This document shows, in pieces, positions 47,910 through 58,737 of a DNA stretch of 64,000 bases. The first letter of the stretch is position 1; each line of letters starts with the position of its first letter. Under the pieces are notes generated by a model. The model was not told the DNA's origin and made no database searches. It worked only from the letters and a program-made list of their open reading frames with translations. A program made the translations under genes and the position numbers. This stretch comes from Arachis hypogaea (Eukaryota > Streptophyta > Magnoliopsida > Fabales > Fabaceae): positions 119,597,949 to 119,661,948 of the forward strand of contig NC_092047.1 in assembly GCF_003086295.3 (NCBI RefSeq). The letters run 5' to 3'.

Positions 47910-50900
47910 ATGCCTTGTTCTTCTTCTTCCTTACTTTCTCTCTCATCTTTCTCTCTCTTCCCTCCTCACACAAAACTCAACCCACCAAAACCATCACTCC
48001 CTCAGCGCTTCTCAGTCAAATCCTCCATTGACAAGAACACCACCAACACCAAAACAAGTTCATGGGTGAGTCCAGATTGGCTCACATCACTCTCAAGGTC
48101 CCTCACGAATGGAAAAGATGATGATTCTGGAATCCCCATAGCAAGTGCAAAGCTTGATGATGTTTCTGACCTTCTTGGTGGTGCATTATTCTTGCCTCTC
48201 TTCAAGTGGATGAAAGAGAATGGACCCATTTACCGTTTGGCTGCTGGGCCTAGGAACTTTGTTGTTGTTAGTGACCCTGCCATTGCCAAGCATGTGCTCA
48301 AGAACTATGGCAAATATGCTAAGGGTCTTGTTGCTGAGGTTTCTGAGTTTCTCTTTGGTTCTGGTTTTGCCATAGCTGAAGGCCCTCTCTGGACAGTAAT
48401 GTTTCCTTCTTCACTGAATTTCTTATGAGCATGTTTTCAATTTTCAATTTTGAAGGTGTTTATGTGTTTATAAGGTTGATTTGGATTTTTGAGAATAGGA
48501 ATCTTTTGTGGGGTTATACCAATTTGTGTGCTTTGTTTGTGCTTTCAAGTTTAGAAACTTGTTAATTTGAAGTAATGAGATGCAATGCCTTTGTTGGCAA
48601 TGGATTATGGTGAAATAGGCTTAAGTAATGCTAGTTCATAAGTTAGAATAGAAGTGCTTGATTATGTGGTCCTACGAATTCCAGTTCTTTATCACTAGTT
48701 AGATTTAAATTGGAGTTAAGCCATTAACCTGGTTAATCTAATTAGGAGAGTCATTGCACTTGAACCATCAACTTGTGTCTGAGTGAAGGTCGTTGCTTTA
48801 ATTCCTTGGTAGGCACAAAATGTTGGGTACAAGTGCCGGTGGAGGCCGGAAAGTAAAGGGGGAGGGAGAGTGTCGATTGAACTTTGAAGGCTAACATTCA
48901 TCTTTGGAAGGGTGTTTTCATGTAAAATGTATTGTGCTTACTTTATTGCCGGTTCACTTAAATTTTTGCTACGAGCCCAACCCGAAAACAACCACTTAGT
49001 TGTGTAAACCATGTATTCTTTTGGTTAGATTGGTACTGGTTGTGCTTGTGATGATTTTGTATACTTTCTTAGGCAACTAGCTCTTTATTACAGCTGTTTT
49101 CTGAAATGTATTAGGCCAGGCGCAGGGCTGTGGTTCCTTCTCTTCACAAGCGATACTTGTCGATTATAGTCGATAGGGTATTTTGTAGATGTGCTGAGAG
49201 ATTAGTGGAGAAGCTACAACCTGATGCACTCAATGGAACTGCAGTTAACATGGAGGACAAGTTTTCGCAGTTGACTCTTGATGTTATCGGTTTATCTGTA
49301 TTCAACTACAATTTCGATTCGCTGAATTCCGATAGTCCTGTTATCGAAGCTGTTTACACTGCATTGAAAGAGGCAGAGGCTCGGTCCACTGATCTTTTGC
49401 CATATTGGAAGGCAAGTTCTTTCTCATTTCGCCAATCCATGATGAGAGTTTTCTTTCTGTATTGGTTATGCCACTTTTCATTCTTCTTATTTTGTTGCAG
49501 ATTAACTTTCTTTGCAAGATTATCCCCAGACAAATAAAGGCTGAAAAGGCCGTTAGTATTATCAGGACGACAGTCGAAGATCTTATTAAAAAGTGTAAAG
49601 AAATCGTAGAAGCTGAGGGAGAAAGAATTGATGATGAAGAATATGTGAATGACACCGATCCTAGTATTCTCCGGTTCTTGCTTGCCAGCAGAGAAGAGGT
49701 TCATTTACTTAATGCTAAATTACATAAACTGAGATATTGATTGATCATAGCTTAGCTAAGTAAATTGTATCTTAAAATTGTTTTCTGGTATGAAGAGCTT
49801 TTCTATGTTGATTATTTTTCTTGATGGTTCTTATGTTGCAGGTTTCGAGTGTGCAATTACGGGATGATCTTTTGTCACTATTAGTTGCTGGCCATGAGAC
49901 CACTGGTTCAGTGTTAACCTGGACCCTTTATCTTCTAAGTAAGGTACAAATTTGCTTTTCTTTGCTCCTTTTCTTCTTTCTTGAAGATAAGATTTCCGTT
50001 TTTTCGCAATCGACTTTATGAATTGATTAGTAAGCCTCCCTCCAATTTCACCTCAGCATCAATGAGTTGCTCGCTGCATATATTTTGTGTCTCTATTTAT
50101 GTATTTTGACATATCATTATGGATCAACCTCCTCTAAAGCGAGGAAGTTGCTAAAGTGAGAAAGTGAAAGTCTAATCACCCTTGAATTAAGATGGTAGGA
50201 CTCTCACATGATAGAAGTTACAAATTCAATAGTGATTAACCTTACTTTATTACTTTACAATTCTCCTCACTTTAGAGAATCTTTTTCCATATGATTACTA
50301 GCATTGAGTGAAAAAATAAGAGTTTCACCATGGTTTTTCGTCCCCCGACCTCCATTTTGCGCAGGATTCTTCTGCATTGGCAAAAGCACAAGAAGAGGTA
50401 GACAGAGTTTTACAGGGAAGACGTCCCGCCTATGAAGATATTAAAGATCTTAAGTTCTTGACACGCTGCATCATCGAGTCACTCCGTCTCTATCCACATC
50501 CTCCAGTAGGTTCCTATGCTTCTCAGAATGATTTTGTAATAACTTGGGTTGATAACATTGAAAATTGATGGCTAAAATTGTGAATAAATATATAGCTAAT
50601 TTTCATCCTGAAGGTGTTGATAAGAAGAGCTCAAGTTCCTGATGAACTTCCTGGTTCTTACAAAGTCAATGCTGGTCAAGATATTATGATTTCTGTATAC
50701 AATATACATCATTCTTCTGAGGTATATTCTTTTTCTTCTTTCATTTTCACTTTGCTACATGTTAATCTTAAAGGTGAAAACTCACATGTAGTTGTCTTTA
50801 TGTGAAGTTGATAGTTGAGAGCTGTTAGATGATTTGACAAGTTTGACTAAATTGTCATCTAACGGTTTTCAACTGTCAACTTCACATGAAAATAGTCACA

Positions 50901-51555
50901 TGTGAGTTTTTACCTAAATCTTAATGCACTGTGTTGCATAATCAAGTGCTTTTGCCTACTTTCAAATTCACCATTTTGATCTATTCCACAAATGATTTTG
51001 CAAGGTTTGGGACAGGGCTGAAGAGTTTTTGCCAGAACGATTCGACATGGATGGGCCGGTGCCGAATGAGACGAACACGGATTTCAGGTTTGCATCATAT
51101 CATTGCAACAACAATAGTAATTCTTTTTATCAGTCACTGTCACTTTTTGCTACATCTGTTACTTGTTGTGCACGCTAGCTTAGACTTTGACTCGAAACAT
51201 ATGACAGATTCATTCCATTCAGCGGAGGCCCTCGCAAATGCGTCGGCGACCAGTTCGCATTATTGGAAGCCATAGTTGCCCTTACAATCTTTCTACAGAA
51301 CATGAACTTTGAGCTGGTTCCTGATCAGAATATCAGTATGACCACAGGAGCAACAATACATACAACAAATGTAAGGTTTTAATTACAATCTCGCTATGCA
51401 TACATTCTTTAAAATAAGGTAAAGAATCATATGTAGTTGTCTTCATATAAAGTTAATAGCTGAAAACCGTTTTTGATACCAGTATTTTCTTAACAACCAA
51501 ACACATATTCTTTTTGTTTCTGCAGGGTTTGTACATGAAACTGAGCAAACGGTAG
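47910..51555 (+). CDS. CYP97C1: Cytochrome P450 CYP97C1, carotenoid epsilon-ring hydroxylase (LUT1)
   Basis: Nine exons: 47910-48395, 49115-49411, 49501-49698, 49842-49943, 50365-50505, 50614-50721, 51005-51087, 51208-51370 and 51526-51555 (TAG). All are in phase, 535 residues. Intron 2 uses an AAG|GCAAGT donor (GC-AG). The Ser-rich N-terminus (first about 45 residues) looks like a plastid transit peptide. P450 hallmarks are AGHETTGS (I-helix, residues 343-350), ExxR (399-402) and the heme loop [10 protein letters not shown] with Cys483 as thiolate ligand. Near-collinear similarity to Arabidopsis LUT1 includes [14 protein letters not shown] and [15 protein letters not shown]1 hydroxylates the epsilon ring of alpha-carotene on the way to lutein. 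Introns 4 and 6 carry MITEs. Convergent with the SDR gene. Confidence 0.95.
50121..50289. mobile_element. MITE, family G, in CYP97C1 intron 4
   Basis: CCTCTAAAGCGAGGAAGTTG at the left is mirrored by TCCTCACTTTAGAGAATC at the right. The sequence corresponds, in reverse orientation, to the VPS37 intron copy at 5934-6075. Confidence 0.65.
50771..50916. mobile_element. MITE, family B, in CYP97C1 intron 6, with flanking AATCTTA repeat
   Basis: Terminal repeats of GGTGAAAACTCACATG and GGTAAAAACTCACATG; inner arms GTGAAGTTGATAGTTGAGAG and GTGAAGTTGACAGTTGAAAA (complement). The direct repeat AATCTTA flanks it (50764-50770, 50917-50923), as a target duplication of 7-9 bp would. About 146 bp. Confidence 0.8.
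51419..51471. mobile_element. MITE family B fragment in CYP97C1 intron 8
   Basis: The segment from GAATCATATGTAGTTGTCTT to AGTTAATAGCTGAAAACCG resembles the left half of the intron 6 copy. No right half was found. Confidence 0.5.
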
Positions 51556-51980
51556 ACAAGGTTAACATTAACTATTTCTTAATTAACGAAATTGTTTAAT
51601 AATAATAATAATCATCATATTATACTCCTATGATGTTTCTTTTTCCCCCTCATTTTCCCCCCTAGATGATTAGCACAAAGGCACATGCTAAATATCTAGC
51701 AAATATGTATTCAATAGAAATTCTTTTCAACAATTCAATCATTCATTATAATTTCTAAATGCTGTAAAGAAACTGAATTGAAAAGTGAAAAAAGTACTCT
51801 TTTTATTTGCTTCATTTTAATTAATTTCTTAGTTATTGAAAAGAGAACCTTTTTTACATTTTCAAACGCACTAAATACATCGAAAACTTAAAAAAAGTTT
51901 ATTATTATACTTTTAAAATGTGCTCTTAAGACACAGGATAGTTAAACCCTTTATTTTTTGAGAGTGGCGCTCGCGCCAGA
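51556..51980. other. Convergent 3' spacer between CYP97C1 and SDR gene
   Basis: 425-bp AT-rich region, presumably carrying both 3' UTRs; no gene seen. Confidence 0.5.
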
Positions 51981-52751
51981 TTACCGGCGGGCTAAGAAAC
52001 CGCCATCAACAACTAAGTTATGGCCACTAATATAAGCAGATTGATGAGAAGCAAGAAACAAAGCTGTTTGAGCAACATGAATTGGCTTCAACACAATCCC
52101 CTTCAAATTGGCACCAACAGCACCAGCACTTTCAAGTTCACTTGCCTCCATACCAAGCTCTCTACACGCCAAAGGCGTGGCCACAACATAAGGCGAAATC
52201 GAATTAACCCTAATTCCATGAGCTCCAAGCTCACCACATGCCGAACGCACAAGACCCACAAGACCATGTTTGGCTGTGGTATATCCATGACTAGCCGCAT
52301 TGCTACTAACCATAGCAGCCACGCTAGCCGTGCAAATTATGGAGCCACGTGTCTTTGTTTCGACCATGACACGTGCCGCGTGTTTAATGCATGCGGCCGC
52401 TCCATGAAGATGCACGGCTAGTGTGTTGTCAAAGTCCTTCAAATCCAAATCAAGAATGCTGGAAAGAGCGCCAGCAACTCCAGCGTTGCTAAACATGATG
52501 TCCAAGCTTCCGTATTTGTTAACGGCAAAAGTAACGGTTTTTTCAACTTGTTTCTCGTCTCTAACGTCGCAGTGACGGTAACTAACCTTGTCTACGCCAA
52601 TGAAACTTGCTACTTGATGTCCCAGTTCATCGTTAACATCTGCTATAACTACAAATGCACCGTTTTCCACAAATACCCTCGCTGTTTCTGCTCCTATTCC
52701 ACTTGCTCCTCCGGTCACAATTGCAACCTTGCCGTCCAACCTGAAATTCAT
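51981..52751 (-). CDS. Short-chain dehydrogenase/reductase, SDR110C type (secoisolariciresinol/xanthoxin dehydrogenase-like)
   Basis: Single-exon gene. From the Met at 52751 (MNFRLDGKVAIVTGG) it encodes 256 residues; an upstream in-frame ATG at 52796 would add 15. The inner start is preferred because the family begins close to R-L-x-G-K-V, and because a TATA-like ATATAAAG (about 52811-52818, minus strand) would put transcription start near 52785. Motifs: TGGASGIG (13-20, Rossmann), D38 after beta-2 (NAD preference), NAG (89-91), catalytic Ser143, Tyr157 and Lys161 (YTTAK). C-terminal ISGHNLVVDGGF is typical. Members oxidise alcohols in lignan, ABA or terpenoid metabolism; the substrate here is not determinable. 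All catalytic residues are intact. Confidence 0.88.
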   Translation of the reverse strand: MNFRLDGKVAIVTGGASGIGAETARVFVENGAFVVIADVNDELGHQVASFIGVDKVSYRHCDVRDEKQVEKTVTFAVNKYGSLDIMFSNAGVAGALSSILDLDLKDFDNTLAVHLHGAAACIKHAARVMVETKTRGSIICTASVAAMVSSNAASHGYTTAKHGLVGLVRSACGELGAHGIRVNSISPYVVATPLACRELGMEASELESAGAVGANLKGIVLKPIHVAQTALFLASHQSAYISGHNLVVDGGFLARR

Positions 52752-52807
52752 ACCAGACTCTATATATTTTATGGGAAATATAACAACAAAACTCATTACA
52801 TACCAAC

Positions 52808-52839
52808 CCTTTATATGGCAACCCTCTATATAGCCATGA
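52808..52839 (-). promoter_or_regulatory. TATA-like boxes upstream of the SDR gene
   Basis: On the minus strand, CATATAAAGGG (about 52808-52818) and CTATATAGAGG (about 52828-52838). Either could position the start of transcription; the first favours the inner ATG. Confidence 0.45.
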
Positions 52840-53727
52840 ATTGCTAACTTTTTACTATTTTCTTAATCACTAAGGTTATTAATTGAAATTAATGCTCTTG
52901 ACCACCATTAAATATTAATGCTCTTGATAAGCTTTTACTTCCCGAAAATACTTTATCAAAGATGGTTTTGAAATATAACTTAAAAAAATTATAGCATCTA
53001 TATTTAATAAATTATTATTATATTATTTTATAACGGGTTGTATTCTGACATTAAGTATACTAACATATTGTTCTGATAACTGTTTGTATACGTTTTTCTT
53101 TTCAACTATTTTTTAAGAAAGTATTATGTAATGAATCATACATAAATTAATATTTAATAATTATTTATATTAAAATTTTATCAATAATTCTAAAATTCTA
53201 ATTCATATATTTTTAGTAATTATTATTATTATGATTCTTTTTTATATTTCAGTGAGTCAATTATCAATAATCAATAATTCTAATTCTACAACAAATTATA
53301 TTCTGACGCTAAGCATACTAACACTAGTTAAACTAAAAATGACTTTCAATAAATATAAACAGCAACAATTGTATTTGATAAAATATTTTTTAAAATTCAA
53401 ATAGACCATAAATAAATACAAATATAAAAATAAAATTAGATATTTATTAATATATAAAATTATATTATATATTTTTAATTTTAATAAATACAAACTAATT
53501 TTAATTTTTTTTACTTTATGTGCTTCAAAAGCATTCTTAATTTTAAACAAGTATAAACACATTTTTTTATTTATCAAACACCAAAAGTAGAAGTACTTTT
53601 TTTTAAAAGTTTTATCAAATCAAACTTAAATGATACTTCCTATGTCTCTATTTTAAAATATACACTTTCTTCCTCTATAAGAGTTAAATATATAAACTTT
53701 ACCCTATTTGATTAAAATACTCTTCAA

Positions 53728-53730
<3 letters not shown>

Positions 53731-53791
<61 letters not shown>
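53731..53791. repeat. (AT)n microsatellite, about 30 units
   Basis: Uninterrupted dinucleotide run, the longest in the window. Confidence 0.95.
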
Positions 53792-53792
<1 letters not shown>

Positions 53793-55844
53793 TATTGTAA
53801 TAAATGATATTTTTTAATATTTTGCCTTGTTACCAAAATATTAAATTTACTTTTTTTTATATATTTTATGATTATAATAAAAAATTATAAATAAATAAAA
53901 CTCTTAAACATTAATAATAAATACATATTTCATCTTATCATTAATATTATTGTAATAGTATTAATAGTATATAAATATATTTTTTAGTTATTTTTAATAT
54001 TTTATCATTAATCATGAAATATATAAAAAAAACAAATTAAGTATTTTTAGAACAAGTTAGAATATTTTATATTATATAATAATAGTAATTAATAATAACA
54101 TGAAATATATATTTATTCTTAAAGTAACAAATTTTATTTATTTTTAATGTTTTTTCATTAATCATACATACAAAAATTTAAATTGAATATCGTTTGTAAC
54201 AAGTTAATTAAAATATTTTGTTTTATGTTATAACATATTAAAAAATAAAATTTCTTACGATAATAAGAATACATATTTATTATTATTATTTGAAAACTAA
54301 ATAATTATTACTAATTAGTCATTATGGAAGATTATTTTTGTCAAATGAAATAAAATGTATTTTATTTAATTCTTGTAAAAGAGGGATAAAAAAAATATTA
54401 TTTAGAATCCAATATATTGAGTGCCATTTTCGCAAAATTTAAATTTCTAATATAGTTATGTATTTATTAAAATAAAATATTTAAAATTTTCTATTAATAA
54501 TAATCCATTATTAAAACACATGTTAATTAAATTTGTTTATTATACTAAGAGAATCTCCAATATTAAATTTCATTTTAATTTTAGTTTGTTTTATATTCTA
54601 CAAAATATCACATTAATATTTGTACAATTGTATATATATTATAAATAATAATTTGAGATTAAATATAAAATTTGTCATTTTAATATTTAATTTCAATTCA
54701 ATTTAAAGTTTATATAAAGTGATAAAATTTAATTTATTTTTTATTATAAAAAAACCGTCACTTTATGTCATGACCGGTCATAATTTTTTATAATGTCAGA
54801 TTTAAAACTTGCAAAAACACTTTATTGGATTTGCTGTGTAAATTATGACTCAAATTGATCTGTGAATTTTATGCATGTGTGTGGTGGTGGACTTCATTGG
54901 ATGTTCAAGTCCATGTTTTATTTTTCATCAAGGGAAAATGATGGTGAACTAGAGTAGCTGGAATTACATAAAACATTTTCAATTAATAAAGTTGGGAAGT
55001 CTAAATCATAGGTAATACATGTAATGATTAAAGAAGGGGAAAAAAAAATTCATATTTCTATTTCTATTTTTTTTCTTAATCTTTCATAAACAAAAAAATT
55101 AGTTAAAAGTTGTAGTTCTATGAATGGCCTAGCTAGTTATCATTCGTTAAAGAAAAAATTGAAAATTAATATTTTTCAGTTAATAATCATTTATTATTTT
55201 TTCTTAACTTTTCTATCTATTATTTTATTGGTTAATTATTATTAATTAAAATAAAGTTGGTTTTTAAGCAAGACCCTTCATTAAAATAATAATTTGAAAG
55301 CTAACAAAATTTCTACAACTTAAATCATTATATAATCATAAAACACTTTCTTCAATTGAAGGAAGTCATTATTAACTTATTATTAAAATATTCAATAAAA
55401 TTACTACGTGTTAGATCCGAATTATAGTTTTCTTTAGGTGGAAGCATATCAACTTGTTTTGTTTTCTTTTTACTCATCATCCTTTATTTGCAAGTTGTGA
55501 TGGTTTAGTCTTAATCCCTTGCCTTTGGTTTAACGTTATTTTGTGCATGTATCTCTTGTTTATTAGGAAATATTTTAATACTCATCGATAGAATTAACAT
55601 TTTTTTTATTCCTCCTCAAAAAAATTATTATTAAAACACTTCTAAATATATTTATGAGTATTTGATGATGAGTTTTCAAAAGAATCATGAATTGTACTAT
55701 AGTTTAATTTAAAGAGTTAGGAGAATCCATTTTCTCTATGGTTGACATTTGGGGAGAGTTGTTGACTGGTGGCTAGTAAACTAGTAAGTACCACGACCAA
55801 ACTTTTGGACCCCAATAATGTAAATTCCATAAAATATTTGAAGC

Positions 55845-56360
55845 TATTTAGATAAAAACGCTGAAAACGTTTTTTTATAAAGATATTTTTTAATTATTAA
55901 AATTTAATACATATAATTATTTAAATTGTGTTATTTTTATCAAAATTAGGTTAGACATTGATTTGAACGAAAAAAGTGAATCAAATATTAAATTGGTCTA
56001 AATTAATATTATTTTTTATAAAAAATAACTAAAAACTTCTATTATATATATTAATTTTGAGAATTCTAAATTTTAATCCTTTATTTTTCTATCGTAGGAT
56101 TAGAATTTAGAACTTTTAATATATATATATATATATTAATCATTCTCTATAATAAGGGTATTGTAGTCATTTTTTATAAAAAAAAATAATATTAATTTAG
56201 ACCAGTTCAAGATTTAATTCACCATTTTTTCGGTTAAATCAATTTGTCTAGCTTAATTTTGACAAAAATAATATGATTTAATCAATTATATATATTAAAT
56301 TTTAATTACTGAAAAACGTCTTTAAAAAAAGACGTTTTAGGCGTCTTTATCTGAGTGGCC
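55845..56360. mobile_element. MITE-like foldback in the AT-rich interval
   Basis: Left AGCTATTTAGATAAAAACGC, then GAAAACGTTTTTTTATAAAG, pairs with the right side near 56310-56355 (CTGAAAAACGTCTTTAAAAA ... CGTCTTTATCTGAGTGGCC). Inner arms also pair: CAAAATTAGGTTAGACATTG near 55942 with AATTTGTCTAGCTTAATTTT near 56241. No target duplication identified. Confidence 0.5.
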
Positions 56361-56425
56361 AGTTAAAATACTACATAAATGAAGATTTTAAGAATATATA
56401 TAACAACCTTAAATAATCAATTTTT

Positions 56426-56510
56426 TTTTCAGAAGTGAAACTCGAACCCATGAATTTGAGGTGAGTATAACAAGACTATATCATTTGAATTATAGCTCGT
56501 TAGCAAAACA
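56426..56510 (-). repeat. tRNA-derived (SINE-like) relic
   Basis: On the minus strand: AACGAGCTATAATTCAAATG (A-box-like) followed by CATGGGTTCGAGTTTCAC (B-box-like). It is the same layout as 9905-9985 and is not a complete tRNA. Confidence 0.45.
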
Positions 56511-57332
56511 TTTTCATTTGTTACTTTTTGTATTTAATTTCTTATTATTGTAAAATCATAGCCAGAAAAACGTCGTCAATGTTAAGCAATGTAATGGCAA
56601 GAAGACAAAAATTGAGTACATATATATACAATGTCCAAAAATTTGAACATTCATATCCGTTCTTAGGATTCAGCAGTAGAATAGTTAGTTGTTTCTGAAG
56701 AATGTTTATGTATCAAATTATTCCCAGTTTCCATAGATTTCACAATGGAAATTGCGATGAGTTCAAGGCTAGGTGTCTTTCTTCATTTAATTATACCATT
56801 TTTGTTTTATACTTTGGGCACAGGCTGTTTCATATTTGTATGTTTTCAACATCTTAGGTTAATAATTTATTTTACTAATAATATATATCTTTTCTGATTT
56901 ATTACTATATGGAGGATAAAGTTTAAAAAGTTAATAATTAATGTTTTTCCTTATCAATTTCTTTGATATATACTACATGTAAAATAAGATATATATATTT
57001 TAATTTATACATATGAAATGTATAAAATAAGTAATAACTAAGTTTTGTGATTTTGACATATTTACATACCCTAAGAGTCACATTGCTTAGTGCATCAACC
57101 AATATTCTTGTATTGATAAAGTCGCTTAATTTGAATGATAATGTTGTTTTTTACTTTGTTGGTTGCTGTGAGTTGCAACCTCCTGCACATGGAAAATCTT
57201 TTTCTTAATATATTGTAACCTTTTAGGTTCTAGGCCAACTACTTCATGACATGTCAGCATAACAAATCCCGTAAGTCTTTTTTTTTTTTAATTACAAATA
57301 TTTTTTATTAAAGATATTTTTGTTTAAATTTA

Positions 57333-57336
<4 letters not shown>

Positions 57337-57384
<48 letters not shown>
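57337..57384. repeat. (TA)n microsatellite
   Basis: About 23 TA units. Confidence 0.95.
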
Positions 57385-57387
<3 letters not shown>

Positions 57388-57494
57388 GTCTCTCCTAGTT
57401 CATTTACTTATGTTTTAGTCTATGATTGTGGCATTTACAATAATATATTTTTTATAAAAAGTTTTATGTACACAAAAAATTGATTATTAAATCA

Positions 57495-57523
<29 letters not shown>
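57495..57523. repeat. (AT)n microsatellite
   Basis: About 14 AT units. Confidence 0.95.
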
Positions 57524-57526
<3 letters not shown>

Positions 57527-58737
57527 TAATTTATTTTTAATATATATTTTATATTTTAAAATATCTTTTATAAGAGAGAATGATTTTTTGTATATATGTA
57601 GTATGTTTATTCTTTTTTAGTTTGTAAATATATTGATGAGTAGAATAAATAATATAAGAGTTTAAATTTTTTTATTTTCAAAATAAAGATTAAATTTTCA
57701 ATATTTGATTAAAAAATAAGAGAATAATTTTGTCATTTTTTAATTGATAATACCATTTTTTATTGTATGTCATTTAAAAAATAACAAAAATAATTGATAA
57801 TTTAAAAAACTACATAAAAAATGACAGTATCAATGTTCAAAATAACAAAATCATTCCTGAAAAATGACCTCTACTCAATTTTTAGTTACACATTTTTTAC
57901 TAAAAAAAAAGGCAAGAAAAAAGAGGGAAAAGAAAGAAGGAGGAGGAGTTTGTGCTGTGATGAAAGCTGTTTCTTTTAATTTATAACATATGTAACAACA
58001 TAATGATAATAATGAAGCATGCATATATACAGTTATAGTAATACACACATAAATACAGAGCAAGAGAAATCAAAATTACAAAGACAAATATATGACTCAT
58101 TATTCTTAAGAAAATATAGAATACTAATATATTATCTATCAATTTATTATTAATAATAATTAAATTATATATTTTGAACACATATATAAAGAGATATATT
58201 TAAAAAATATATTTATAAAAATATATTTATTAAATATAGTTATAAAAAAGATATTTTATTAAACACCTCTATAAAAACATTCATTAAATACAATTATAAA
58301 TAAGAGTTGACAAAAATTATAACAAAATTATATTCTTAATCTTAAGATAATTTGACATATTTAATTAAATTATATCTTTTAATTATTAATTTTACATAAA
58401 GACTAGTGTACGAGAGTATTGACCTCTTTCTTCGTCTTCTCTCTTTTCTTTCTCTAACGCAAATAACAAAGCGCATAGCATAGCATTTAACAATAACAAT
58501 GCAATGCGTTTGAAAGTAACAATAAAATAACAACCTTGGCTACAATGACAATTCAGCTAACTAACACCAACATTCTCTCTCTCTTCAGTTGGTGGTGACT
58601 CTGGTGGTTGCAGATGCACAGAGCAATCGTAATCATCATCCATCATTACGATTAATCACATGAAACCTTACCAGTTACCAATTATGAACGTCTATGTGAG
58701 TCAGTGACTGAGTGTGATTCAGAAGAGAGACGAGAGA

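Larger units (their letters stand above)
52840..58737. other. Long gene-free AT-rich interval
   Basis: No ORF with a recognisable domain on either strand; short open frames here are low-complexity (Leu/Ile/Tyr/Lys-rich). It contains long (AT)n runs (53731-53791, 57337-57384, 57495-57523), a tRNA-like relic (56426-56510) and a foldback of about 450 bp around 55845-56360 (AAACGTTTTTTTATAAAGAT near the left, AAAAAAGACGTTTTAGGCGTC near the right). Confidence 0.55.

Noticed and set aside
49341..49704. Two minus-strand frames over CYP97C1 exons 2-3
   Set aside because: Antisense shadows of conserved P450 exons.
52020..52421. 133-codon + strand frame
   Set aside because: Antisense shadow of the SDR coding region, which has all catalytic motifs on the minus strand.
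53296..53577. 93-codon minus-strand frame, Leu/Ile/Tyr-rich
   Set aside because: Composition follows AT-rich DNA; no motif or gene structure.
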